Shown in pieces: positions 16,946 to 24,098 of a stretch of DNA of 41,540 nucleotides. The first letter of the stretch is position 1. Every line of letters begins with the position of its first letter. Source of the stretch: Mycobacterium colombiense (GTDB lineage Bacteria; Actinomycetota; Actinomycetes; Mycobacteriales; Mycobacteriaceae); assembly GCF_001672755.1 (NCBI RefSeq), contig NZ_LZKI01000149.1:1-41540 (forward strand). The letters run 5' to 3'. The notes beneath the pieces are model-generated. The model did not search any database. It was given only the letters and a program-made list of their open reading frames with translations, and was not told where the DNA came from. The position numbers and the translations under genes are program-made.

Positions 16946-17599
16946 ATGCTGTCCACGCTAGACCGTGCGCCCCTCAATAATGTCTTGGCAGACCTACGGG
17001 GTAAGGCGCGCGCACAAAGGGCCGCTGGCCGGCCCGGCGGACTTCATTTGACCGCAACAGCCAGTCCTCAGCAGCGTGCCGACGCCGCCAGTGACGCTTA
17101 CATGGCGATAAGCCCGACCTCGGGCCTTCTGCTGTATTCGATGGTGCGAGCGGTCAGACCCGCGACGGTCATCGAGTTCGGGATGTCCTATGGCATCTCC
17201 ACGCTGCATTTGGCGGCCGCGGCGCGCGACAACGGTTCGGGTCACATTTTCACCACGGAATTGAGCGCCAAGAAGGTCGCAGCGGGAAAGCAAACGTTTG
17301 CGGCGGCCGGTGTTGACGACCTCATCACCATCCTTGACGGCGACGCTCTGGCCACGCTCGGTGCGGTCCCTGGAGAGGTCGGTGTAGTCCTGCTCGACGG
17401 CTGGAAAGAAATGTATCTTCCGGTGTTGCAGCTCATTGAGAAGCAGCTATCCCACGGCGCACTCATTCTGGCCGACAACGCCGAGAATCCAGGCACCGCA
17501 AGCTATCTCGACTATGTCCGCGACCCGGCCAACGGCTACGTCACTATCAACTTTCCCGACAAGGAACGAAATAGCACTGAGTTAAGTTGTCGCGTCTAA
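16946..17599 (+). CDS. SAM-dependent O-methyltransferase (class I, metal-dependent type)
   Basis: 217 aa. The SAM-binding loop is VIEFGMSYGIST near residue 73, followed by an acidic residue in FTTELS. LDGWKEMY and LILADN supply the metal-binding Asp and Asn residues of catechol/caffeoyl-CoA-type O-methyltransferases. The ending FPDKERNSTELSCRV is typical for the family. The start ATG 16946 has only a weak AAGTGAGA upstream. It stands alone, with a long upstream region holding a palindrome. The substrate is unknown. Confidence 0.85.
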   Translation: MLSTLDRAPLNNVLADLRGKARAQRAAGRPGGLHLTATASPQQRADAASDAYMAISPTSGLLLYSMVRAVRPATVIEFGMSYGISTLHLAAAARDNGSGHIFTTELSAKKVAAGKQTFAAAGVDDLITILDGDALATLGAVPGEVGVVLLDGWKEMYLPVLQLIEKQLSHGALILADNAENPGTASYLDYVRDPANGYVTINFPDKERNSTELSCRV

Positions 17600-17721
17600 A
17601 AATCCAGGCCGCCGCCCGCGCCCGTCCGGGAAATAGGGCCGCTTGGTCGCTCCTTCGTTGCAATCGCCGGTAAACCGACTGAGCGATGATGCCTGCCCGT
17701 CACCAGACTGGCCCTTGACTT

Positions 17722-17760
17722 CATACATACAGTGTGTATGTTCATACATATGGTATGTAT
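17722..17760. promoter_or_regulatory. Double TetR-type operator overlapping a promoter
   Basis: Two palindromes: CATACATACAGTGTGTATG (17722-17740) and ATACATATGGTATGTAT (17744-17760). Their centres are 21 bases apart, two helical turns. A -35-like TTGACT (17715-17720) and a -10-like TATGTT (17737-17742, 16-base spacer) are covered by the sites, so binding should block transcription of the gene starting at 17779. A third, similar site precedes the tetR gene (18573-18589). Confidence 0.72.
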
Positions 17761-17778
17761 CTGGAAGGTAGGGGTCTC

Positions 17779-18525
17779 ATGAGTGCCACGCTCGACGCCA
17801 TTGCGGAAGAACGCAGAATCGTGTTGGAGCTTTGCTCGCAAATGCCGGATCCATTGTGGGCGAAGGAGAGTGGTTGCTCCGGGTGGTCGGTGCAGGACCT
17901 CGTGTCGCACATGGCGTGCAGCTTCTGGTTGGCGGTCGATCCGTCGACGCTGGCCAACCCCGGCGGAATGCCCGCCGAACGCGCGGCGGACCTCTATGTC
18001 GACTCACGACGCTCGATGACCCCCAAAGAGGTTGTGGCGGATTACGAATCGGTCAGCGCGCGCGGGCTGGATGTGCTCGCGGCAATCGAAGGCCAGGACA
18101 TCGACATACCCATAGGCGACGTCGGTACCTACCCGGCCTCGTTGGTGCCGACGACGTTCGTCTTCGAGGCCTTCATTCACACTCGGTACGACCTGTTTCC
18201 TCCGGATGGGCCGTTGGACGGCGATCCGCCGCCCGTCGACGAGTTGCGGCTCGCCCCCACGCTCGACTGGATCGAAGCGGCGCTGCCACAGCAGAATGTC
18301 AAGCTGCTCAACGACTTATCGGCGCGCGTGGAGATTCGCCTCGACGGTTTGTGTGCCCGGACCCTGCGTCTCGGCGCCCACTCCGACGCCGCGGCGCGCA
18401 TCACGTCCGATTCCCAGGCCTTCGTGCGGTGGGTCACCCAGCGCGGCGCCTGGGAGGCCCTGGGCGTGCAGGCCGAGGGGGACCCGTCAGCGCTGGATAT
18501 TGTGCGCCGGCTCAGGGTGTTCTGA
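17779..18525 (+). CDS. Maleylpyruvate-isomerase/DinB-like protein, putative mycothiol-dependent enzyme
   Basis: 248 aa. The N-terminal helical bundle carries the family's metal-site pattern: WSVQDLVSHMACSF near residue 36 (His) and EAFIHTRYD near residue 135 (Glu, His, Asp). A C-terminal domain (about residues 165-248) follows, as in the mycothiol-dependent maleylpyruvate isomerase family. ATG 17779 was chosen over an in-frame ATG at 17734 because the earlier one lies inside the operator and because GGAAGGTAGGGG precedes 17779. It is regulated by the adjoining TetR protein, judging from shared operators. Family members detoxify or isomerise small molecules with mycothiol; the true substrate is unknown. 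Confidence 0.82.
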   Translation: MSATLDAIAEERRIVLELCSQMPDPLWAKESGCSGWSVQDLVSHMACSFWLAVDPSTLANPGGMPAERAADLYVDSRRSMTPKEVVADYESVSARGLDVLAAIEGQDIDIPIGDVGTYPASLVPTTFVFEAFIHTRYDLFPPDGPLDGDPPPVDELRLAPTLDWIEAALPQQNVKLLNDLSARVEIRLDGLCARTLRLGAHSDAAARITSDSQAFVRWVTQRGAWEALGVQAEGDPSALDIVRRLRVF

Positions 18526-18572
18526 CGAGACACAGACCGCGACGCCACTTCGCCGGTCCCGTGATCCACGAC

Positions 18573-18589
18573 CTGCATACGGTATGTAT
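18573..18589. promoter_or_regulatory. Third TetR-type operator, upstream of the tetR gene
   Basis: CTGCATACGGTATGTAT is identical at 14 of 17 positions to the site at 17744-17760 and contains the core palindrome CATACGGTATG (18576-18586). It lies 30 bases before the TetR start, consistent with autoregulation. Confidence 0.65.
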
Positions 18590-18618
18590 GACATGGGCGG
18601 TGTGAAAGGTGAGGGTTG

Positions 18619-19236
18619 ATGGCGAAGGGCGGTCGCCGCACGCAGGCCGAACGCGCGGCCGAGACGCGTGAGGCGCTGATAGGTGCCGCGCGGCCGGTGT
18701 TCGCGTCGGTGGGATTCGCCGACGCGTCCCTGGAAACCATCGTCCGCGACGCGGGGGTGACACGCGGGGCGCTGTACCACCATTTCGCCGACAAGACAGA
18801 GCTGTTCGCCGCGGTCTTCGAGCAGGTGGAGGGGGAGATGGCCGCCCGGATGGGGGAGGCCGTCGCCGCCGCGGGGCACTCGGATCCGGTCGAGATCATG
18901 CGACTGTGCTCGGGGCTCTGGTTGGACGCGTCCGCCGAACCCGAGATCCAGCGCATCGTCTTGCTCGAGGCGCTGGCGGTGCTGGGATGGGAACGTTGGA
19001 GCGACATCGGCCACCGCTACAACATCGGGTTCGTGACCGGGCTGCTCACCGAGGCCATCGGGTCCGGCGCCATCCCCCGCCAGCCCGTCGAGGCCACAGC
19101 GCTGACGATCATGGGCGCGCTGCGCGAGGCAACGCTCTACATCGCCCGCGCCGACGATCAGCGCCAGGCGCGGGCGGACGCCGGCGCGGTGATGGACAGA
19201 CTGCTCGAGGCGTTGCGCGCCAACGATATTGGCTAG
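18619..19236 (+). CDS. TetR-family transcriptional repressor
   Basis: 205 aa. Residues about 12-58 form a TetR DNA-binding domain, with TREALIGAARPVFASVGF, then ASLETIVRDAGVTRGALYHHF, then ADKTELFAAVFE. The C-terminal ligand domain is typical in length. ATG 18619 follows AAAGGTGAGGG. It lies 93 bases after the maleylpyruvate-isomerase-like gene, in the same direction, and both genes are preceded by the same palindrome. It therefore most likely represses both and is released by the compound the enzyme acts on. Confidence 0.93.
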   Translation: MAKGGRRTQAERAAETREALIGAARPVFASVGFADASLETIVRDAGVTRGALYHHFADKTELFAAVFEQVEGEMAARMGEAVAAAGHSDPVEIMRLCSGLWLDASAEPEIQRIVLLEALAVLGWERWSDIGHRYNIGFVTGLLTEAIGSGAIPRQPVEATALTIMGALREATLYIARADDQRQARADAGAVMDRLLEALRANDIG

Positions 19237-19267
19237 GTCGTTTCCACCCGCGCGGCGACAAGGTTTA

Positions 19268-19978
19268 TCAAGCGGCGATGCTTCCGCCGCCGTCGGCCCG
19301 AATGATCTGACCGGTGATATAGCCGGCATCCTCGTCCAGCAGCCCGCAAATGGCGTGGGCGATCTCGCGCGGTGTGCCCACACGGCGCAGCGGAATAGTT
19401 TGCAGCACACGAGCTTCCCGCTCGGATCCGGTGGGGCTGAGTTCGCGGTACATCTCCGTTTCGATGGGCCCGGGCGCCACCGCGTTGACCGTGACGCCGG
19501 ACTGCGCGAGCTCACCGGCCCAGATCCGCGTACACGCTTCCAGCGCCGCCTTTGTCGCCGCATAGGGCGTGCGCTCCGCGGTGCCCAGTGTGGTCAGGCT
19601 GGTGACGTTGACGATGCGCCCCCACCCGCTGGCGAGCATGCCGGGTAGCACCGCCTGGACCACCTGTACGGCGGTGCGCACGTTCAGGTCGTACGTGCTG
19701 AACAGGTCGTCCAAATCGATCGAGCCGATGCGGCCGAACCGGGCGACAGCGACGTTGTTGACCACCGCGTCGATGCGCCCGGTCGCCAGGACGCGCTTGA
19801 GTACGGCGTCGGTCTCCGCGCGGTCGGTGAGGTCCGCCTCGTAGAACTCACCCGGGAAGTCGTTGGGCCGGGTGCGTGCGATGCCGATCGGGATGTCGCC
19901 GGACGCCGCGACTCGGTCGGCGACAGCTCGGCCGATTCCCTTCGATGCCCCGGTGATCAGTACTCGCCGTGCGGTCAT
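19268..19978 (-). CDS. FabG-like short-chain dehydrogenase/reductase
   Basis: 236 aa classical SDR. TGASKGIG is near residue 9, NNVAVA replaces the usual NNAG, SLTT...YAATK supplies Ser, Tyr and Lys, and the end GYITGQIIRADGGGSI is typical of FabG-type enzymes. An Arg after the second strand (IARTRP) favours NADP(H). ATG 19978 has AGGAGGG just upstream. It is divergent from a LysR gene 105 bases away, which likely controls it. The substrate is unknown. It runs convergent to the tetR gene with 31 bases between them. Confidence 0.9.
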   Translation of the reverse strand: MTARRVLITGASKGIGRAVADRVAASGDIPIGIARTRPNDFPGEFYEADLTDRAETDAVLKRVLATGRIDAVVNNVAVARFGRIGSIDLDDLFSTYDLNVRTAVQVVQAVLPGMLASGWGRIVNVTSLTTLGTAERTPYAATKAALEACTRIWAGELAQSGVTVNAVAPGPIETEMYRELSPTGSEREARVLQTIPLRRVGTPREIAHAICGLLDEDAGYITGQIIRADGGGSIAA

Positions 19979-19999
19979 GGTCCCTCCTTCGAACGCATT

Positions 20000-20011
20000 T
20001 GTATGATTACA
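20000..20011. promoter_or_regulatory. LysR-type binding-site candidate (TGTA-N4-TACA)
   Basis: TGTATGATTACA is a dyad in the 105-base space between the divergent SDR and LysR genes, where LysR-type regulators usually bind. It is 22 bases upstream of the SDR start. Confidence 0.45.
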
Positions 20012-20083
20012 GAAACATTTTGGGAGACCGAAACCGCATAACGTTGTTGATATGGCGGATTGCAGCGCTCTTATGGAGGATCG

Positions 20084-20944
20084 ATGGCGACGGTGTCGCA
20101 GCTCAGGACGTTCATCGCGGTGGTTGATCAGGGTGGCTTCACGGCGGCGGGCCGGCGGCTCGGACTAACCCAGCCGGCGGTCAGCCGTACCGTCGCCGCA
20201 CTGGAAAAGGAGCTGGGGTTGCCGCTGTTCCTGCGCCGTCCTGACGGACTCTCACTGACCGAAGCGGGTTCCATTGCGCTAACGCACGCACGAGAGGCGG
20301 TGCGGCATCTGGCGTTGATGCGTACCGAGGTCGCCGGGTTGGCGGGCGACATCACCGGAACCCTTCGTCTGGCGAGCGTGCCGACCGCCACCGCCACGCT
20401 GGTCGCTCCGCAACTACAGACGTTCGCCCAGCGGCATCCGGCCGTCACGATCCGGTTGCTCGAGGGGAGCGAACAAGAGATACGGGATTGGCTCGACCAA
20501 GGGGCTGCCGAAGCGGGTGTGGTCAGCCTGCCCAGCAAGGGGCTCGAGTCGGCGGCCATAGGTGAGCAGGAAATGGTCGCGGTGGTACCCGCCGACAGCT
20601 GGCTGGCATCCAGGAACACAGTCACCTACGCCGACTTGGCCAAGGAGCCCTTCGTCCGCGGTACCGGTGGCTGCGCGGATGTGTTCATGCCGATCGCGCG
20701 GCGCGCCGGCATCGAATTCGACTTGGCTTTCGAAGCGCGGGAGGTTGCGGCGACGCTCGAGATCGTGCGTGCCGGGCTCGGGGTGAGCATTCTGCCGAGC
20801 GCCGGCCTGCCCGACCTGCCCGGTGTCGCGGTGCGGCCGCTGCTGCCCCACACCGTGCGGCGCCTCGGCGTCGCCGTCTCGGCCAGCGCATCGGCGCCCG
20901 CGCGTGCGTTCCTCGATCAGATCGCCGCGCTCGGTTTGCACTGA
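20084..20944 (+). CDS. LysR-family transcriptional regulator
   Basis: 286 aa. The N-terminal winged helix is clear (FIAVVDQGGFTAAGRRLGLT, then QPAVSRTVAALEKELG, then PLFLRR), followed by a periplasmic-binding-like effector domain from about residue 90. ATG 20084 was chosen because TATGGAGGA lies 5 bases upstream; the frame also opens at 20060. Its divergent arrangement with the SDR suggests that it activates that gene and represses itself, the standard arrangement for the family. The effector is unknown. Confidence 0.92.
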   Translation: MATVSQLRTFIAVVDQGGFTAAGRRLGLTQPAVSRTVAALEKELGLPLFLRRPDGLSLTEAGSIALTHAREAVRHLALMRTEVAGLAGDITGTLRLASVPTATATLVAPQLQTFAQRHPAVTIRLLEGSEQEIRDWLDQGAAEAGVVSLPSKGLESAAIGEQEMVAVVPADSWLASRNTVTYADLAKEPFVRGTGGCADVFMPIARRAGIEFDLAFEAREVAATLEIVRAGLGVSILPSAGLPDLPGVAVRPLLPHTVRRLGVAVSASASAPARAFLDQIAALGLH

Positions 20945-21033
20945 TTCGGTTCGGCGACCGCGGTTTTGAATCCCGGTTTTTGCGTCGCGCCGCGCGTTAC
21001 CGCGACGCCGCTTTCAGCGTTAAAGCCCCGGCG

Positions 21034-21042
21034 TGGTATCTT
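21034..21042 (+). promoter_or_regulatory. Extended -10 promoter of the DAHP synthase leader
   Basis: TGGTATCTT fits an extended -10 (TGN plus TATCTT). A start point 7-8 bases downstream would fall at about 21049-21050, exactly on the leader-peptide GTG, suggesting a leaderless start. The -35 region is poor (TTCAGC, 18-base spacer). Confidence 0.5.
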
Positions 21043-21049
21043 CGCGGAC

Positions 21050-21124
21050 GTGAATATCGGCGTGCGCGCGTATTGGCGCTTTATCGTGGCTCCGGGTGGA
21101 GCCAGCGATGCAGCGTCTGGTTGA
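21050..21124 (+). CDS. Attenuator leader peptide with Tyr-Trp-Arg-Phe
   Basis: 24 codons plus TGA, starting GTG 21050: VNIGVRAYWRFIVAPGG and a short Ala/Ser tail. Three aromatic codons (Tyr 21071-73, Trp 21074-76, Phe 21080-82) fall within four positions, very unlikely in such a short frame by chance, and they match all three end products of the DAHP synthase pathway encoded downstream. There is no ribosome-binding site, but the promoter placement suggests leaderless translation, which is common in mycobacteria. It is followed by alternative helices and an intrinsic terminator. The role is to sense aminoacyl-tRNA supply by ribosome stalling. Confidence 0.78.
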   Translation: MNIGVRAYWRFIVAPGGASDAASG

Positions 21125-21152
21125 CGCAACCGCACGACTGATACCCGGAGCC
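21088..21152 (+). promoter_or_regulatory. Competing RNA helices of the attenuator
   Basis: GGCTCC/GGAGCC (21088-21093 with 21098-21103) forms a local hairpin directly after the aromatic codons. GGCTCCGGGT (21088-21097) is also perfectly complementary to ACCCGGAGCC (21143-21152). In addition, CAGCGAT (21103-21109) can pair with the 3' arm of the terminator (21169-21175, one G-T pair), a possible antiterminator. Confidence 0.6.
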
Positions 21153-21154
21153 CG

Positions 21155-21187
21155 GCAGTGACCACAAGGTCGCTGCTTTTCGTTTTT
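21155..21187 (+). terminator. Intrinsic terminator inside the DAHP synthase leader
   Basis: GCAGTGACC (21155-21163) pairs with GGTCGCTGC (21168-21176), nine pairs including one T-G, around the loop ACAA. The stem is followed at once by TTTTCGTTTTT. Such a T tail is rare in mycobacteria and is strong evidence for a true factor-independent terminator. It lies 61 bases before the structural gene, so it must be conditional. A second hairpin (21188-21194 with 21212-21218) follows. Confidence 0.85.
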
Positions 21188-21248
21188 CAGGGCATCGGGA
21201 ACCCGCGGGCGTGCCCTGGGAGCCAGCAGAGAAAGGCACACACCCTCC

Positions 21249-22310
21249 ATGTCCATCACCAATTGCGAAACGGCGACCATCGATACGTCCGATCATCGGA
21301 TCGTTTCGTTCCGGGAGCTCTCGGCCCCCGCCGTGATCCGCACCGAGCTGCCGTTGACGGCCCGGCGTGCCCAGGCCGTGCAGCGCGATCGCGAGGAGAT
21401 CTCGGCGATCCTGGCCGGTGGTGACGACCGGCTGTTACTGGTGGTCGGCCCCTGCTCGGTGCACGATCCCGTCGCCGCACTCGATTACGCGCGCCGGCTG
21501 GCGCCGCTCGCCGCCGAGTACGCGGATCGGCTGAAGATCGTGATGCGGGTCTACTTCGAGAAGCCGCGCACCACCATCGGCTGGAAGGGACTCATCAACG
21601 ATCCCAACATGGACGGCAGCTTCGACGTCGAACGTGGGCTACGCATCGCGCGCGGGTTGCTGCTTGACATCATCGACGTCGGCCTACCGGTGGGATGTGA
21701 ATTCCTGGAGCCCACCAGTCCGCAATACATCGCCGACGCCGTCGCCTGGGGCGCGATCGGCGCCCGGACCACCGAGTCGCAGGTGCACCGCCAGTTGGCG
21801 TCCGGGCTGTCGATGCCGGTCGGGTTCAAGAACGGCACCGACGGCAACATCCAGGTCGCCATCGACGGCGTCAAAGCCGCTGCGGCACCGCACCATTTCT
21901 TCGGCACCGACAACGTCGGTCGCGCGGCCGTCGTGCAGACGATGGGCAATCCCGACTGCCACGTGATCCTTCGCGGCGGCACCGCCGGGCCCAACTACGA
22001 TGCCGTGTCGGTGGCCACCGCCATCGAAAAGCTGACCAAGGCGGGGCTTTCCGCGCAGGTCATGCTCGACTGCTCGCACGCCAACTCCGCCAAAGACCAT
22101 GTGCGGCAGGCCGAAGTCACGGCCGAGGTGGCCGCACGCCTGGCCACCGGCGAGCGCGGTATCTCCGGTCTGATGCTGGAGAGCTTCCTGGTGGCCGGTG
22201 CGCAATCGCTGGGCGGCGAGCTGACCTATGGCCAATCGGTGACCGATCAGTGCATGGACTTCCGGACCACGGCCGGCTTGCTCGCCGACCTCTACGCAGC
22301 GATGGCCTGA
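21249..22310 (+). CDS. Type I 3-deoxy-7-phosphoheptulonate (DAHP) synthase
   Basis: 353 aa. It condenses phosphoenolpyruvate with erythrose 4-phosphate, the first step to chorismate. Type I (AroF/G/H-like) signatures are present: VVGPCSVHDP near residue 66 (metal-binding Cys), MRVYFEKPRTTIGWKG, EFLEPTSPQY, GFKNGTDGN and LDCSHANS. The main M. tuberculosis enzyme (Rv2178c) is instead type II and larger, so this may be a second isoenzyme. ATG 21249 has GAAAGG upstream. A Tyr-Trp-Phe attenuator precedes it. It ends 34 bases before the convergent mbtA, and its product could also feed salicylate for mycobactin. The symbol is left blank because aroF and aroG are both used for such genes. Confidence 0.95.
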   Translation: MSITNCETATIDTSDHRIVSFRELSAPAVIRTELPLTARRAQAVQRDREEISAILAGGDDRLLLVVGPCSVHDPVAALDYARRLAPLAAEYADRLKIVMRVYFEKPRTTIGWKGLINDPNMDGSFDVERGLRIARGLLLDIIDVGLPVGCEFLEPTSPQYIADAVAWGAIGARTTESQVHRQLASGLSMPVGFKNGTDGNIQVAIDGVKAAAAPHHFFGTDNVGRAAVVQTMGNPDCHVILRGGTAGPNYDAVSVATAIEKLTKAGLSAQVMLDCSHANSAKDHVRQAEVTAEVAARLATGERGISGLMLESFLVAGAQSLGGELTYGQSVTDQCMDFRTTAGLLADLYAAMA

Positions 22311-22344
22311 TCGCGGACGACGGCTAAAGCGCGCGGCCTTGCCG

Positions 22345-24003
22345 TCACGCTTCTGCTCGTTGCGCCGAAACCTGGCCGGCGATCGCCTTTTTGTCGATCT
22401 TGCCGATCGGGGTGGTGGGCAGTGAGGTCATCGCGACCAGGACGTCGGGGCGGGTGTGTGCGGCCACACCACGGGAGTCCAGATAGCCGTTCAACTCCGC
22501 GAGCGTCAGTTCGGGACCGTTGAAAACGACTGCCGCACAGATTTTCTCGCCCAGGTAGGGGTCGGGCAGCGCGACCGCGGCGGCCGAGAAGATCGCGGGG
22601 TGGCTGTGCATCTGCTCCTCGAGATCGGCCGCGGAAATCGTTTCCCCGCCACGGCAAATCACGTCTTTGACCCGACCGGTGACCACCAGATAGCCGTCGC
22701 TACGCAGCCGCACCACGTCGCCGCTGCGGAAGAAGCCTTGCGCATCGAAGCTGCGTTCGTTGTCGCGGTCGGCGCGGAAGTAGCCGTTGAACGTGTACGG
22801 GCCGCGGACCAGTAGTTCGCCCTCCTCGCCCGGGCCCACCGGTTCGCCCGCCGCGTCGACGACGCGCAATTCGTCGGCGGCCGACATCGGTCGCCCCTGC
22901 GTGTATTCGGTGAGTTCCGGGGGATCGTCGGGCCGGGTGTAGTTCAGCAGCCCCTCGGCCATCCCGAAGACCTGCTGCAGCCCCGGGGTCAGGGCGGCGC
23001 GTACCAACCGGGCATCCTCGGGTTCCAGTTTGGCACCACCAACCTGTAAGAGGCGCAATGTCTTTGGTGTCACGGGTTCCCAGTCGCAGGCTTGCGCCCA
23101 CAACTTGGCCAACGCCGGCACCAGGGCGGTCACCGTGACGCCGTGGCGTGCGATGGCGGCAAAGGCCGCCTCGGGGCTCGGATCGGTGCCGAAAACGGTG
23201 GTGGCGCCGACGGTCATCGCGCCGAGCAGACCCGGACAGGCGAGCGGGAAATTGTGGCCGGCCGACAGCACCGCGAAATAGACGTCGTCGGGGGTGAGCC
23301 CGCAGAGTTCGGCGCTGGCCCTCGCGTTGAAAACGTAATCGTCGTGGGTGCGAGGGATGAGCTTGGGTGTGCCCGTGGTGCCGCCTGAAACCAGCAGCAG
23401 CGCAGGCGATCCCGGGTCGGGCGGGGACGGTCGCGTGCCGTCGGTCGCCTGGTCGCACAGCTGTGTCCACGAGGTGAACGGTCCCGGGTCGCCGTCGACG
23501 ATGACGTGCTTGAGCGCGGCGTGTCGCTCGGCGAGCCCCTGCGCCATCGTGCGGTAGTCGAAACCCGCTGCGGTATCGGCGATCAGCAGCGCGGTGGCCT
23601 CGCTCACCGCGGCGAAATGCCCCAGTTCGGCGGCCCGGTGGCCGGGCAGGCACATCACCGGGATCGCCCCCGCCCGCAGCAGCGCGAACAGCGCCACCGC
23701 GAACTGGCAGCCGTTCGGCAGCTGCAGCAACACGCGGTCGCCCGCCGCGACACCCGCGCCCCGCAGTCCGCTGGCCGCGCGGTTAGCCTGGTCGTCGAGG
23801 TCCGCATAGCTGAGGCCGGTGTCGCCCATGGCGTCGAGGACGGCAGTCCGGCCGGGCCATTGCCGGGCCGCGTCGCTCAGGATCGCGTCCAGGGGCCGCC
23901 CCGTCCAATAGCCGGCCGCCCGGTAGGTGGCGGCCCGGTCAGCGGGGAACGGCACGAACCCGTCGAGGACTCCGGCCGGCGGCTGCGGTGTGTTCGGGCT
24001 CAT
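22345..24003 (-). CDS. mbtA: Salicyl-AMP ligase, mycobactin synthesis
   Basis: 552 aa (M. tuberculosis MbtA about 565). It activates salicylate with ATP and transfers it to the aryl carrier domain of MbtB. LLLVSGGTTGTPKLIPR near residue 205 is the ATP-binding core; GHNFPLACPG supplies the Asn that replaces the usual Asp in aryl-acid adenylation domains; GMAEGLLNYT is core A5; and IGKIDKKAI near the end carries the catalytic Lys. The start ATG 24003 has AAGGAG directly upstream. It is divergent from mbtB, and the shared 95-base region holds two IdeR boxes, so iron should repress it. It converges on the DAHP synthase gene. Confidence 0.96.
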   Translation of the reverse strand: MSPNTPQPPAGVLDGFVPFPADRAATYRAAGYWTGRPLDAILSDAARQWPGRTAVLDAMGDTGLSYADLDDQANRAASGLRGAGVAAGDRVLLQLPNGCQFAVALFALLRAGAIPVMCLPGHRAAELGHFAAVSEATALLIADTAAGFDYRTMAQGLAERHAALKHVIVDGDPGPFTSWTQLCDQATDGTRPSPPDPGSPALLLVSGGTTGTPKLIPRTHDDYVFNARASAELCGLTPDDVYFAVLSAGHNFPLACPGLLGAMTVGATTVFGTDPSPEAAFAAIARHGVTVTALVPALAKLWAQACDWEPVTPKTLRLLQVGGAKLEPEDARLVRAALTPGLQQVFGMAEGLLNYTRPDDPPELTEYTQGRPMSAADELRVVDAAGEPVGPGEEGELLVRGPYTFNGYFRADRDNERSFDAQGFFRSGDVVRLRSDGYLVVTGRVKDVICRGGETISAADLEEQMHSHPAIFSAAAVALPDPYLGEKICAAVVFNGPELTLAELNGYLDSRGVAAHTRPDVLVAMTSLPTTPIGKIDKKAIAGQVSAQRAEA

Positions 24004-24043
24004 GGCTCCTTAGACGGGGGCGTAGTAGCGGGGACGCAGGCAG

Positions 24044-24062
24044 TAAGGATAGGGTAACCAAA
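24044..24062. promoter_or_regulatory. IdeR iron box 1 (mbtA-mbtB)
   Basis: TAAGGATAGGGTAACCAAA matches 15 of 19 positions of the mycobacterial IdeR consensus (TTAGGTTAGGCTAACCTAA). It sits in the divergent mbtA-mbtB promoter region, as in M. tuberculosis, and should repress both genes when iron is plentiful. Confidence 0.85.
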
Positions 24063-24065
24063 AAA

Positions 24066-24084
24066 TTAGGGCAGCCTGTGCTAA
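24066..24084. promoter_or_regulatory. IdeR iron box 2 (mbtA-mbtB)
   Basis: TTAGGGCAGCCTGTGCTAA matches 13 of 19 consensus positions with intact TTAGG and CTAA ends. Its centre is 22 bases (two helical turns) from box 1. It overlaps the probable -10 of mbtB (GCTAAT, 24080-24085). Confidence 0.78.
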
Positions 24085-24098
24085 TTCAGGGAGGGTCT

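Noticed and set aside
20945..21248. Iron box in front of the DAHP synthase
   Set aside because: I looked for TTAGG...CCTAA-like 19-mers and found none; the leader features explain the region.
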